DNA from: Deltaproteobacteria bacterium
GTDB lineage: Bacteria > Desulfobacterota_D > UBA1144 > Nemesobacterales > UBA2774
DNA length: 64,000 nucleotides
NCBI GenBank assembly: GCA_040223695.1
Contig: JAVKFU010000009.1
Location: forward strand, 166,277-230,276
Reading direction: 5' to 3'
The notes beneath the pieces are model-generated. The model saw nothing but the letters and a program-made list of their open reading frames with translations, made no database searches and was not told where the DNA came from. Shown here piece by piece: positions 9,606 to 18,222 of this stretch; within the stretch, counting starts at the first letter, position 1, and each line of letters begins with the position of its first letter. Both the position numbers and the translations under genes were made by a program.

Positions 9606-10559
9606 ATGAGAACACTACTTGCGACACTTATAATTTTCTTGACGGCAATCACTTTACTGGCCGAGGGCGGGCTCGCCGCGAATCAGTATAACGGTTTCGA
9701 CGTATCGAACAGCTTGATACCGAAGGATGAGATATTTTCGGGCGGGCCTCCGAGGGACGGAATTCCCGCGATTCTCAATCCGAAGTTCGAGTCCGCCGAA
9801 AAGGCTTCCGGGTGGCTCAATGACTCCGACCTTGTCGCGGGAATTGATGACGGCAGTGTTCAAAAGACTTATCCTCTCAGGATACTGGTATGGCACGAGG
9901 CCGTAAACGACACTGTGGGCGGTAGGCCCGTTTTAGTATCCTACTGTCCTCTATGCGGATCAACCCTCATTTTCAGCAGGGAGATAGACGGAAGAACGCT
10001 TTCTTTCGGCATTTCCGGCCTTCTTTATCAGTCGGACGTTCTGTTCTACGATCATCAGACCGAAAGCCTCTGGTCGCAGCTCGAGATGAAGGCTGTCAGC
10101 GGCAAAATGGCCGGCACGGAATTTGACATTTTACCCTCGACCCTGGCGACCTGGGGGGAATGGAAAGAGAAGCATCCCGGAACCCTGGTTCTTTCGAGGG
10201 ATACCGGTTTCTCAAGAGACTACGGTAATCAGCCGTATTCGGGGTATGAAAGATCGGCGTCCGTTATGTTCCCCATCAAACACAAGAGCGACAGGTTTCA
10301 TCCCAAGGAGAAGGTCCTCGTCGTTTTATCGGGCGGCGACGTGAAGGCATATCCCTTCTCCGAGCTTGAAAAAACGGCTACGCCCCTTAAAGACGAGCTC
10401 GGCGGGCGGAATATAGTAATAAAGTATGAAGACGGAAAGTACGTAGGGGCGTACGATGAAGCTGACAGGCCCGTTAAGTCCTTCGTTACTTACTGGTTCG
10501 CCTGGTACACCTTCAGGCCCGACACGCCTGTTTTCTCTTCGGCTGAGGACGCCGGCTGA
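9606..10559 (+). CDS. DUF3179 family exported protein
   Basis: 317 residues with an N-terminal signal peptide (hydrophobic core LLATLIIFLTAITLLA, cleavage near AEGGLA/AN). The body matches the DUF3179 family: GGPPRDGIPAI, YPLRILVWHEAVND, the conserved VSYCPLCGSTLIFSR with a CxxC pair, FGISGLLYQSDVLFYD and ETESLW-like SLWSQLEMKAVSG. The biochemical role of the family is not known; the CPLC pair suggests a metal or redox centre, which is inference. It is transcribed divergently from pepF and is followed by the NrtS-like gene. Confidence 0.85.
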   Translation: MRTLLATLIIFLTAITLLAEGGLAANQYNGFDVSNSLIPKDEIFSGGPPRDGIPAILNPKFESAEKASGWLNDSDLVAGIDDGSVQKTYPLRILVWHEAVNDTVGGRPVLVSYCPLCGSTLIFSREIDGRTLSFGISGLLYQSDVLFYDHQTESLWSQLEMKAVSGKMAGTEFDILPSTLATWGEWKEKHPGTLVLSRDTGFSRDYGNQPYSGYERSASVMFPIKHKSDRFHPKEKVLVVLSGGDVKAYPFSELEKTATPLKDELGGRNIVIKYEDGKYVGAYDEADRPVKSFVTYWFAWYTFRPDTPVFSSAEDAG

Positions 10560-10659
10560 GTCTATTTTCCGGTACGAACCCGCCTGCATAAATAGTAATT
10601 CTGAATTAAATTGACGATAATAAACAGTGATTTATCAGACTGGCATGCAAGGGAATGAT

Positions 10660-10896
10660 ATGAACAGAGACCTCGGAATCTTTATGGAAAATTTTTTCAG
10701 AAGGGAGACGGTGCTAAGGGCGATAAGAGTGGCTCTGGTAGTCGCCCCGGTTTTGATATTAATAAACCATTACGACGAAATTATGGTGTTCAGTTTTACG
10801 CCCAGATTTTATTTTCAGTGCTTTATGACTTTTTTTGTCCCTTATATGGTATCGGCGTACTCGTCGGCAAAAACCCTGTCTTCTCACGAAGTATAG
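10660..10896 (+). CDS. nrtS: NrtS-like small membrane protein (putative nitrate/nitrite transporter)
   Basis: A small protein of 78 residues with two membrane helices. The pattern of a basic N-terminal stretch, RVALVVAPVLILINHYDEI, then FMTFFVPYMVSAYSSAK resembles NrtS, a short nitrate/nitrite transporter family in which the INxxD segment and the VPYxVS segment are the recurring parts. Transport of nitrate or nitrite is known for some NrtS members and is only inferred here. Reading could begin at GTG 10627 or ATG 10645; ATG 10660 is preferred because AAGGGA lies just upstream. No nitrate-reduction genes are nearby. Confidence 0.6.
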   Translation: MNRDLGIFMENFFRRETVLRAIRVALVVAPVLILINHYDEIMVFSFTPRFYFQCFMTFFVPYMVSAYSSAKTLSSHEV

Positions 10897-10955
10897 TTTT
10901 AAGGCCGGATATACTACTATTTTTAATTCCTGTGGTGCTTCTTCCGGAATAGCCG

Positions 10956-11858
10956 TTACTTGTCATCTGTCTCTTGTTCATTCAGATGCCAGTCGTAATC
11001 GAGATGTCCGATCTTAAATTTATTTTTCCTGACGTACTCTTTGGAATCTTCGGACTGTAGATAAACGAGCGCGAAATTCAGTACTGCGTTCTCCTCTTCA
11101 TCCCTTCCCTCGAATTCGTAACCGTCGCCGTAGTTTTGAATAAAATCCTCTCCGAACCAGTGAAATATTTTGGAGTATTTCACTTTTCTCTTTTTCGGGT
11201 CTATATAAAAACCCTTCTCAGGGTTATTTACAAAATTTATAGACGCGTCGGTCAGCTGCTCGTCAAGCCTGTCGGCTGTGTATGCCTCGCTCCTCAAGTC
11301 GGGACATCCTATCGAAGCGCAGTTGATCGCGGTGTGAATTCTGGGCTCGTTAAATTCCTTCCTCAGTATCTCATGCTCGATATCTCCAAGGGTCAGCTCC
11401 CGCCCGACCGCCCTGAACTCAAGCTTGTCCCATACCCCCTTTATTTGCAGTATGCTGTTTGAGGGAACGAAGAGTCCTATGAAGCTGAAGCTTCTCGTTA
11501 TGGGATAGTGATCGATAATGGCCTTGATGGTGAACGCGTTGTAGGCGTTTATCCAGTACGCGAGCTTTTCCTTGTGGCTCCACTCCTCGTATTCGCTTTG
11601 CTTTACATCCCCAAGCGATTGTAAAAATAATTCGAACTCGTTCCTGGAAGCCAGAAAACCGCCGTAATCGACCTTCGCGTCTTTCACGTATTTATTCAAG
11701 AGGGCGTTGTAGGACGAATACGAGTGGTCGAATGCGCCCTGAGCGCGGTTTTCAGATGCCTGTGAGCTGTGTGAATAATCAATCGGGGTCGTCAGGAGCG
11801 ATATCAACACCAGTATCGGAACCATTAGCTTTTCCGCTCTTAAAGTAGCGATTCTCAT
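10956..11858 (-). CDS. DUF547 family exported protein
   Basis: 300 residues with an N-terminal hydrophobic segment (VPILVLISLLTTPI) that looks like a signal peptide, so probably periplasmic. The DUF547 core is clear: KLAYWINAYNAFTIKAIIDHYP, LTLGDIEHEILRKEFNEPRIHTAINCASIGCPDL and the C-terminal YSKIFHWFGEDF. The family has no established activity; a papain-like fold has been suggested for some members, with the conserved Cys and His as candidates, which is inference. Transcribed opposite to the NrtS-like gene, 60 bp from it tail to tail. Confidence 0.85.
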   Translation of the reverse strand: MRIATLRAEKLMVPILVLISLLTTPIDYSHSSQASENRAQGAFDHSYSSYNALLNKYVKDAKVDYGGFLASRNEFELFLQSLGDVKQSEYEEWSHKEKLAYWINAYNAFTIKAIIDHYPITRSFSFIGLFVPSNSILQIKGVWDKLEFRAVGRELTLGDIEHEILRKEFNEPRIHTAINCASIGCPDLRSEAYTADRLDEQLTDASINFVNNPEKGFYIDPKKRKVKYSKIFHWFGEDFIQNYGDGYEFEGRDEEENAVLNFALVYLQSEDSKEYVRKNKFKIGHLDYDWHLNEQETDDK

Positions 11859-11987
11859 TGCTCACCGGGGCCGGCTGTGCCTGACATAACCAACCGCCTT
11901 AGTGTTTATATTATAAATTATGCAATTTTTGATGAAGATTATATATAAAAGATTCATGGCTTTATAGTTATGTGTGGAGCTTAAGGA

Positions 11988-12791
11988 TTATGAAAATGCC
12001 TTATCCAGGCGGAGAATCTGCTCCTCCGACAAACGCCAGCCCGAGGCTCCGCAGTTCTCTTCGGTTCTATGAACGCTGTCCGACTTGGGAATAGCCGCCA
12101 CGCTCTCCCGGGACGTGCACCAGTTAAGGGCGACTTGAGCGGCTGTCCTGCCCGTTTCTTCCGATATCTCCTCCAGGACTTTCATCCTGTTTGAATTTAA
12201 GAAGCGGGGTTTTCCGGCCAGGCTCCCGTCGTCGAGCGGCGTGTAGGCCAGAATCGTTATCCCGTTCCTTTCGCAATAGGGCAGGAGGTCTTTCTCTATC
12301 CCCCTGCTGTTTAGATTGTACAGGACCTGATTCGAGACTATAGGGTGATTATTCAGATAGGACTGGGCCTCTTCCATCTCGTCTACATCGAAGTTGCTTA
12401 CGCCTATAAATCTGATAAGCCCCCTGTCCGCAAGCTTTCCCATCGCCTCCATAGTTCCGCCTATGGGAAAGGACGAGTTCGGCCAGTGCACCTGATAGAG
12501 GTCTATATAGTCGGTGCCCAGTTTGTAGAGGCTTTCCTCGCACGAGCGGAGCACGTCGTCATATCCTAGGTGCCTGCCCGAGACCTTCGTTGCGATGAAG
12601 ACCTCGTCCCTGATTCCCCTTACCGCTTCGCCTACCGTATCCTCCGTGTAGTAACCCTCCGCCGTGTCGATCAAGAAAGCCCCGAGCTCGATGCCTTTTT
12701 TAAGAGGCTCGACCCCGCCCCTGTATCTCCAGGTGCCAAGTCCTATCTCGGGGATCATCACCCCTGTCCTCCCGAGCTCCTTTAATTCCAT
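11988..12791 (-). CDS. Aldo/keto reductase
   Basis: A (beta/alpha)8 NADPH-dependent oxidoreductase of 267 residues. Family signatures: GLGTWRYRGG, the catalytic Asp-Tyr region LIDTAEGYYTEDTVGEAV, FIATKVSG with the catalytic lysine, YIDLYQVHWPN with the histidine, IGVSNFDVDEMEEAQ, SNQVLYNL and the cofactor-binding IPKSD near the C-terminus. The ATG at 12791 with AGGAG nine bases upstream is chosen over the TTG at 12800. The substrate cannot be read from the sequence. The gene stands alone. Confidence 0.9.
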   Translation of the reverse strand: MELKELGRTGVMIPEIGLGTWRYRGGVEPLKKGIELGAFLIDTAEGYYTEDTVGEAVRGIRDEVFIATKVSGRHLGYDDVLRSCEESLYKLGTDYIDLYQVHWPNSSFPIGGTMEAMGKLADRGLIRFIGVSNFDVDEMEEAQSYLNNHPIVSNQVLYNLNSRGIEKDLLPYCERNGITILAYTPLDDGSLAGKPRFLNSNRMKVLEEISEETGRTAAQVALNWCTSRESVAAIPKSDSVHRTEENCGASGWRLSEEQILRLDKAFS

Positions 12792-12991
12792 AAATCTCAA
12801 CTCCTGTTTCTCTTGTCTTTAAAATTAAGATACCTAATTTCCCCTTCGAAAATAATCAGCGCATTTCTGCCCGGTGTCTCGGCAGAACGTTCCGGGAGGA
12901 AAGAATTCGGCCTATCGGTGTTAAAATCCCCTTCGTATTTCTTATATTAGGGGTTATTATAGAAATCAATGATATTTATCCGGAGGATGAA

Positions 12992-13972
12992 ATGAACAAG
13001 ATATTCCATCCAGTATTTGCTCAAATTTTTATATGCTTTCTCCTTATTCCATTTGCGGGCGCATCGGCGGGGGACGTGGAAGGAAGTAAAGACCATCCTG
13101 TTGTGTCTAGATATCAGGGCTCGGAAATCAAGGATTACGATTTCCGCGAATTCGATGAATACACGCTTCTCCTGGGCAAGGTTGTCCGCGCTCCGGGCGA
13201 ACCCGATAACCGCAAGGCAGAAGGGAGTGAAAAGCTGGAGGGAAAAGTAACTAAAATATCCTATTATCTCCCGGAGGACAGGTCCACCCTGGAGGTCTTC
13301 AAAAACTATGAGGACGCGCTCGGAGAGGCCGGGTTTGAAATCCTCTATACTTGCGGCAATAAAGAATGCGGCGGGAGGGATTTCAATCACGAAGTGGTCG
13401 AGTACAACTCGATGTTCGGGGACAACTATTACGATCAGAGGTACCTCGCGGCAAGGCTCGCCCGCCCGGAAGGGGACGTGTATGTTTCGCTCTATACGGT
13501 GAAAAATACCACAGGGGGCGGAAAGGACAGGAACCATATCTATACACAGGTGGACGTTATAGAGGTCGCCCCGATGCAGGAAGACATGGTCACGGTTGAC
13601 GCGGGCGCTATGGCGGAGGAAATTTTCAAGACCGGCAGCGTATCCATATACGGAATCTATTTTGATTTCGACAAGGCCGACATAAAGCCCGAGTCAGAAG
13701 CCACGATCGCTGAAATAGCCACGCTTCTCAAAAACAATCCCGGCCTCAATATTTTCATAGTGGGGCATACGGATAATAAGGGAAGCCTCGACTATAACAC
13801 CGACCTCTCTCAGCGCAGGGCGGATGCGGTGGCCGCTGTCCTCGCCCTGGAGCACGGGATCGAGGCCTCAAGGGTCACGCCAAAAGGTCTCGGATTTCTG
13901 GCCCCTGTCGCTTCCAACAAAACCGAAGAGGGTCGGGCGAAAAACCGAAGAGTAGAGCTTGTGGAGAGGTAA
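12992..13972 (+). CDS. DUF4892/OmpA-like outer-membrane protein
   Basis: 326 residues. A signal peptide (cleavage near ASA/GDVEG) is followed by a DUF4892-type N-terminal domain (VSRYQGSEIKDYDFREFDEY to about residue 190, with two cysteines in YTCGNKECGG that may pair). The C-terminal 110 residues are an OmpA peptidoglycan-binding domain with YFDFDKADIKPES, FIVGHTDNKGS and the NRRVEL ending. It should sit in the outer membrane or periplasm, tied to the cell wall. GGAGG precedes the ATG. A 7-bp-arm hairpin (12865-12887) lies about 100 bp upstream. No partner genes are adjacent. Confidence 0.88.
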   Translation: MNKIFHPVFAQIFICFLLIPFAGASAGDVEGSKDHPVVSRYQGSEIKDYDFREFDEYTLLLGKVVRAPGEPDNRKAEGSEKLEGKVTKISYYLPEDRSTLEVFKNYEDALGEAGFEILYTCGNKECGGRDFNHEVVEYNSMFGDNYYDQRYLAARLARPEGDVYVSLYTVKNTTGGGKDRNHIYTQVDVIEVAPMQEDMVTVDAGAMAEEIFKTGSVSIYGIYFDFDKADIKPESEATIAEIATLLKNNPGLNIFIVGHTDNKGSLDYNTDLSQRRADAVAAVLALEHGIEASRVTPKGLGFLAPVASNKTEEGRAKNRRVELVER

Positions 13973-14269
13973 GTTCTTCGAATTACTGCATTGCTACATT
14001 GGTTAAATCATTTTCATGAGGGGGGATCAATATAAGAGTAGAATCTATCCTGCGACCAATTGACCTTCTCCCGGAGAACTTAACTGGCTTCCGGGAACCT
14101 GATTTGAATTCACTCCTTTAATAAATCTCCAATTTAAACTCCGATAATGTTCATATATGTGCAGTCCTGGCTGTAGTATATCTTGCGTCTAATAAATATC
14201 GTAATTTTAGAAGTACGTCTCGAACTGCTAAGTCCCTGTGATGTATGCAAAATTCAAATTCCGGAATAT
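13973..14269. other. Intergenic region with putative sigma-54 enhancer site
   Basis: No coding potential is visible. It holds one inverted repeat with 7-bp arms TCCCGGA and TCCGGGA around a 14-nt loop (near 14069-14096) just after the OmpA gene, and a NifA-like palindrome at 14148-14163. The rest is AT-rich and unremarkable. Confidence 0.5.
14148..14163 (+). promoter_or_regulatory. Putative enhancer-binding (NifA-like TGT-N10-ACA) site
   Basis: The sequence is TGT-N10-GCA with an inner CATATATG palindrome, one base off the TGT-N10-ACA pattern. It lies about 110-120 bp upstream of the -24 element at 14270, the usual position for a bacterial enhancer-binding protein. Confidence 0.4.
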
Positions 14270-14285
14270 TGGCATATAAGTTGCA
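14270..14285 (+). promoter_or_regulatory. Sigma-54 (-24/-12) promoter
   Basis: TGGCAT-N5-TTGCA, with GG and GC exactly 10 bases apart, differs from the TGGCAC-N5-TTGCW consensus at one position. Transcription would start near 14296, 13 bases before a strong ribosome site and a short membrane-protein frame. Confidence 0.6.
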
Positions 14286-14324
14286 AATATTCTAATTAGA
14301 ATTTAAAGAGGAGGAGAGTATCCG

Positions 14325-14438
14325 ATTAATAAGAAAAATGAAATGAATGAAGATGATTGGTCGGTAGTCAAATTTTTTGTCATTCTCCCAATACTGCTTT
14401 TGGCCCTCAGTATATTTGCCGCTAATATGGATATATAA
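14325..14438 (+). CDS. Single-helix membrane microprotein, sigma-54-driven candidate
   Basis: A short frame ending in TAA at 14436-14438. From ATG 14343 it encodes 31 residues: an acidic start (MNEDDW), a hydrophobic helix (VVKFFVILPILLLALSIF) and a short tail. The only strong ribosome site upstream (GAGGAGGAGAG, 14309-14319) is 25 bases from that ATG but sits correctly for an ATT at 14325, which would give 37 residues beginning INKKNE. An ATT start is rare but known for infC. The sigma-54 promoter immediately upstream, the short leader and the strong ribosome site argue that it is translated. No family is recognised. It probably spans the inner membrane once. Confidence 0.5.
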   Translation: MNKKNEMNEDDWSVVKFFVILPILLLALSIFAANMDI

Positions 14439-14570
14439 AAGTGGGACCGGGCTTCAGCGGTTCGGGACAAAATAAATAGTCGGATTTGTGAAGCGCGGGT
14501 TAGACGCGAGTATTATTTTTAAACGAAGTCTTTGGATTTAAGATGACTTTTCAAAAGGGAGAGAACTCGC

Positions 14571-15395
14571 ATGGATGAACGTCAGCAAAAAACCGTACTT
14601 ATTGACGATCATAAAATCGCTTATCGCGAACAGGGTGAAGGTAATCCGCTTATTTTGATACACGGTATCCCTACCTCAAGTCTCTTGTGGCGCAAGGTCA
14701 TGCCGGCGTTATCAAACAATTACCGTGTCATAGCGCCCGATATGCTCAATTACGGGAAATCCGATAAACCGTCCGATGCCAACGTATCCATAGAGGCTCA
14801 AAGCCGGTATATTCTGAAATTTATGGATCAGCTGAATATTGACAGGGCCGATATAGCGGCGCACGATATCGGCGGAGGGGTCGCTCAGATCATGGCTGTC
14901 AATTATCCCCGAAGGGTGAATAAGCTGGTCCTCATGGATTCCGTATGCTTTGATTCCTGGCCGATACCGGAATTCGAGCCCCTTCAGGAGGAGGGCGCGG
15001 AGGATAAGATGAGCCTTGACGAGTTCCTGAAAATGATGAGAGGCTTCATGCCCCGGGGAGTTTATAACGAAGAGGTGATGACGGAAGATGTAATTAATAT
15101 GTATCTCGAGCCCTGGTCAACTGAAGAAGGTAAAAAATCGTTATTCAGGAATTTTCGCCGCCTGAACCCGGAATACACTCAGGCTATCGCGGGAGAGCTG
15201 AAGCATTTGCCTCATGAGACGCTTATTTTGTGGGCGGAGGAAGACGAGTTTCAAAAACCCGAGTATGCTGAGAAGCTGAAAGATACCATCCCCGATGCCG
15301 AGCTGATTTTTATAAAGGAGGCCGGGCATTGGCTGTTGGAAGAAAAGCCCGAAGAAATCTATAAGCATATAATAGATTTTCTTGGCCGGGCTTAG
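14571..15395 (+). CDS. Alpha/beta-fold hydrolase, haloalkane-dehalogenase-like
   Basis: 274 residues, no signal peptide. The oxyanion-loop region LIHGIPTSSLLWRKVMP is of the haloalkane dehalogenase/epoxide hydrolase type, and the nucleophile elbow AAHDIGGG places an aspartate (about residue 99) where most esterases have serine. The acid is probably D225 (LILWAEEDEF) and the base H253 (EAGHWLLEEKP). The Trp after the nucleophile that helps hold halide in true dehalogenases is Ile here, so dehalogenation is not assured; epoxide or ester hydrolysis is possible. A good ribosome site (AAAGGGAGAG) precedes the ATG. It stands alone, between the microprotein and the convergent esterase gene. Confidence 0.8.
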   Translation: MDERQQKTVLIDDHKIAYREQGEGNPLILIHGIPTSSLLWRKVMPALSNNYRVIAPDMLNYGKSDKPSDANVSIEAQSRYILKFMDQLNIDRADIAAHDIGGGVAQIMAVNYPRRVNKLVLMDSVCFDSWPIPEFEPLQEEGAEDKMSLDEFLKMMRGFMPRGVYNEEVMTEDVINMYLEPWSTEEGKKSLFRNFRRLNPEYTQAIAGELKHLPHETLILWAEEDEFQKPEYAEKLKDTIPDAELIFIKEAGHWLLEEKPEEIYKHIIDFLGRA

Positions 15396-15523
15396 TATTC
15401 AATCAAATTTCAGTTTTCGAGCTTTGTATATGTCCTATTTACTAAGCTTGACTATAGGTGAGAAGCACGCCGGCTAAAGATCCTACCGAAAGCCAACTAT
15501 TAACCCCATAACCTTATCGTTTA

Positions 15524-17842
15524 TTACTGGCTGCCCGGTATGCTCCACTGTTTCAAACTGCTCCACATAGAATCTGATATACTCTCCGGATAAAAGCCCA
15601 GGCATTTTTTGTATAACGATGGGGTATCAAAAAGAGAATATGTATTCTTGGCGCACGTCAGGCCATAAAAACCGTCGGGCTTTTGGTTATAAAGCGCTGT
15701 CCCGATTAATTTGCGGTTCTTGTTTGTGCTTGCGTTATATCCGCTGGTAATGGCTGAGAGGCTTGCGTTGAAGTAATCGAGCTGTGTTGTGCTGTTCGGG
15801 TTATTATAGCGCTGGCATTGGGATAAATAATAATCGAGCGGATTTTTCCCGTTCGGCGGGGCGGCAAGAAACTGGTTCAGGATGTTTACAGGCAGACTGC
15901 TCATGCTGCACCCGACCGGTGTTTCGCTTAGCATCGGGTCAATGCCATTCGGGAAATTAGTATTATAGACATTCAAGTGTTCCCATAGAGTAGTTGTGGC
16001 TGCCGCGGGCGTGACGAATAAAACGGGTATATCCTTCCCAAAACCTCCGAAATAGGCTTCAACCGCATTGTTTGAGGTGTGTTGTTGATATGTGCTGACA
16101 GACAACGGCTCATACGGGGCCGAGGGATTCAATCCGTAATCGTATAAGGCAACTAATGCGATAATATTATTGTATTGGGTGCTGATCGGAGCAAGCTGCT
16201 GGAGTTTCGGATCAAAAATTGCGATATATTTACCTTCGGCCGATAGTTGCTTGGCAAGCTCTCCGATGAATACCGTTGTTGCGTTCTCCGACAGGGTCGG
16301 GCTTTCCAGATCAAATGCAACGCCGTCCGCGTTCGGATCATTGTTGATGGTGTCTGCGATATCGTCGGCCAGCTTGATTAATGTACCCATACTCGCGTTA
16401 TTAATTTCATCTGCGCTTCCGTTTATCATTGGCAACACAATTCTATTCTCACCGTCTTTAGATTGGTTCTTATAAATGTTTGTAACCGTTGCTCCCGGTA
16501 AACAGGTACCAAGCTCGGGGAGACTCAGCACAGACTCTTTAATTAGAGGCAGGGATAAGTAATTAAGCACAGAATTGCCCGGGTCAGAGGGGCAAGCTGT
16601 GTCGGCGGTCATCAAGCTGCCGTTAGGCAGATTATTTATGCTGGCGAAATCCGCCAGGATATAGAAATTCTGCCCGCTTGCATCATAGCTTGTTTCCAGC
16701 GTCTGCAGTAGTGTTGAGGTGCAGGAGCCTCCGCTGTCGCAGGTGATATCCTGCGCGACGTCATCGACAATAACACCGTTGCCGGTCGGTATTGAATTCG
16801 TCACATTCGCGCCTACAAATGAGATTACGTCCTCCGCGCTCACATCGAGGGTCCCGGCGTCATGCTCCCCGCCTTCGGTGATAGATACTTCGTGCGGCAC
16901 GCCCGCGCTGTTCAGAGCATTGTCCATATCGAGCGTCTGCTGCCAGGGCACGGTGCAATCGGCAGTCCCGCTTGCGAGAAACATGGGAGGGTCCGTAAAA
17001 TCCACATGTGTCGCGGGGCTCGCTTCGGAGAGGTCCGTCTGGTCGCATCCGCTTAACGGGTCGAAAGGATCATCGGGAAGCGGACAGTCGAGTAAGAACC
17101 ATACAGGAATTGGGTTAAGCTCAATGCCGCAGCCTGCCGTGGTGAGCGCTTCGATTCCTTGCGCTACTATTGTGTTCAGCTCGTATGGGCCGTAAAACAA
17201 TACGGCTCCCGCCACATCGCTTGAGACTCCGGGATTAACCGGCCCTTCAAGCCCGGCCATCCCGCTCGATGATGCAATCATCGCTGCAAGGTGCGCCCCC
17301 GCCGACTCCCCGGCGACAATTATCAGATTGGGGTCTATTCCCAGCCCGTCGGCATTTAATTTTAGCCACCTTATCGCCGATTTAACTTCATGAATTATTC
17401 CCGGCCACGGTTCGGCGTCCGCACCCGCAAGCCTGTATCCAACCGACACAAGGTGAAAGCCCGCCCCCTCTGCTATATCAAAAGCTATCTGAGGTATGTC
17501 TTCTTTCTCTCCCGTTACCCACCCCCCGCCGTGAAACCACACCAGCGCGGGTCTGGGAGAAGAACCCCCATCTGTAGATACACGTGACGCGCTTTGGGAT
17601 GCGGGCTCCTCAATTCTATAGAAATCGAGCATCTGCCGCTCCGTCCCGCCGGCAACGTATGAAAATGTCTCGGGCGCGCTCGCGAGCATCCCGCCCGCCT
17701 CCACGATACTCCCGCTCGTAGTATCATCGCTCGAATTCTCGCTGTCACAGCCTGTCGTGCCCGCCGCCATACATAAACCTAATACCAGCATAATAAATAA
17801 AGCGGTATCTCTGGTCATCCATCTCGTTGTTCTGTCCTTCAT
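15524..17842 (-). CDS. Lipoprotein: esterase domain fused to a GH18-like C-terminal domain
   Basis: 772 residues. A signal peptide ends in a lipobox (MAAGTTGC, lipidated C32). Residues about 60-345 form an alpha/beta-hydrolase of the hormone-sensitive-lipase/BD-FAE type: HGGGW oxyanion motif at 104-108, nucleophile GESAG (S180), acid D295 (GTADCTVPW) and H327 (GGEHDAG). Residues about 355-772 do not look like an esterase; they hold a repeat of barrel-like strands with IVLPMING, then DGVAFDLE (506-513), which resembles the DxxDxDxE strand of GH18 chitinases, and paired cysteines. The combined architecture suggests an outer-membrane enzyme acting on an acylated polysaccharide. The first domain is secure, the second is inference. 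No partner genes adjoin. Confidence 0.75.
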   Translation of the reverse strand: MKDRTTRWMTRDTALFIMLVLGLCMAAGTTGCDSENSSDDTTSGSIVEAGGMLASAPETFSYVAGGTERQMLDFYRIEEPASQSASRVSTDGGSSPRPALVWFHGGGWVTGEKEDIPQIAFDIAEGAGFHLVSVGYRLAGADAEPWPGIIHEVKSAIRWLKLNADGLGIDPNLIIVAGESAGAHLAAMIASSSGMAGLEGPVNPGVSSDVAGAVLFYGPYELNTIVAQGIEALTTAGCGIELNPIPVWFLLDCPLPDDPFDPLSGCDQTDLSEASPATHVDFTDPPMFLASGTADCTVPWQQTLDMDNALNSAGVPHEVSITEGGEHDAGTLDVSAEDVISFVGANVTNSIPTGNGVIVDDVAQDITCDSGGSCTSTLLQTLETSYDASGQNFYILADFASINNLPNGSLMTADTACPSDPGNSVLNYLSLPLIKESVLSLPELGTCLPGATVTNIYKNQSKDGENRIVLPMINGSADEINNASMGTLIKLADDIADTINNDPNADGVAFDLESPTLSENATTVFIGELAKQLSAEGKYIAIFDPKLQQLAPISTQYNNIIALVALYDYGLNPSAPYEPLSVSTYQQHTSNNAVEAYFGGFGKDIPVLFVTPAAATTTLWEHLNVYNTNFPNGIDPMLSETPVGCSMSSLPVNILNQFLAAPPNGKNPLDYYLSQCQRYNNPNSTTQLDYFNASLSAITSGYNASTNKNRKLIGTALYNQKPDGFYGLTCAKNTYSLFDTPSLYKKCLGFYPESISDSMWSSLKQWSIPGSQ

Positions 17843-18222
17843 CCGGTTCTCCCTGCGCAGTTATTATAAAGACGATAAACCCATTATACTGCAAGCTCTG
17901 GAAATAGGTAAACAGGCGAGATGGGAGCTTCCCGGCAAAATAACGTACTCACGCGGTGCGGAATAAGAAGCCGCGCTTCGACGAATCGCCGATAATTGCG
18001 GTATTAAAGTAAGCGGAGAGGATGCGGATGAGTACTACAGTAATCATGCTTCGCATTTAAACGCGTCTTGACATAAAGGGGAGCAGCACAAATCCATAAT
18101 ATCGGAATCCTGCTTCTCCTGTGCCAGTATCTCAAAAAGTCTCCTATACGGGATAAAATTCGATATAGTATTTAACATAGAGATTAAATCTTGTTGCGCA
18201 TATACTTAGAGAGGACAATATT
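17843..18222. other. Intergenic region, start of the AT-rich accessory segment
   Basis: No reading frame is convincing. It contains one copy of a 24-bp repeat (18067-18090) whose inverted partner lies at 22466-22488. A ribosome site GAGAGGAC precedes the next gene. No clear promoter was found by eye. Confidence 0.4.
18067..18090 (+). repeat. 24-bp repeat, copy A
   Basis: CTTGACATAA followed by AGGGGAGCAGCACA. The same sequence, with one substitution and one missing A, occurs in reverse orientation at 22466-22488, so the two copies bracket the methyltransferase/tRNA-Pro/histidine-kinase segment. Confidence 0.5.
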
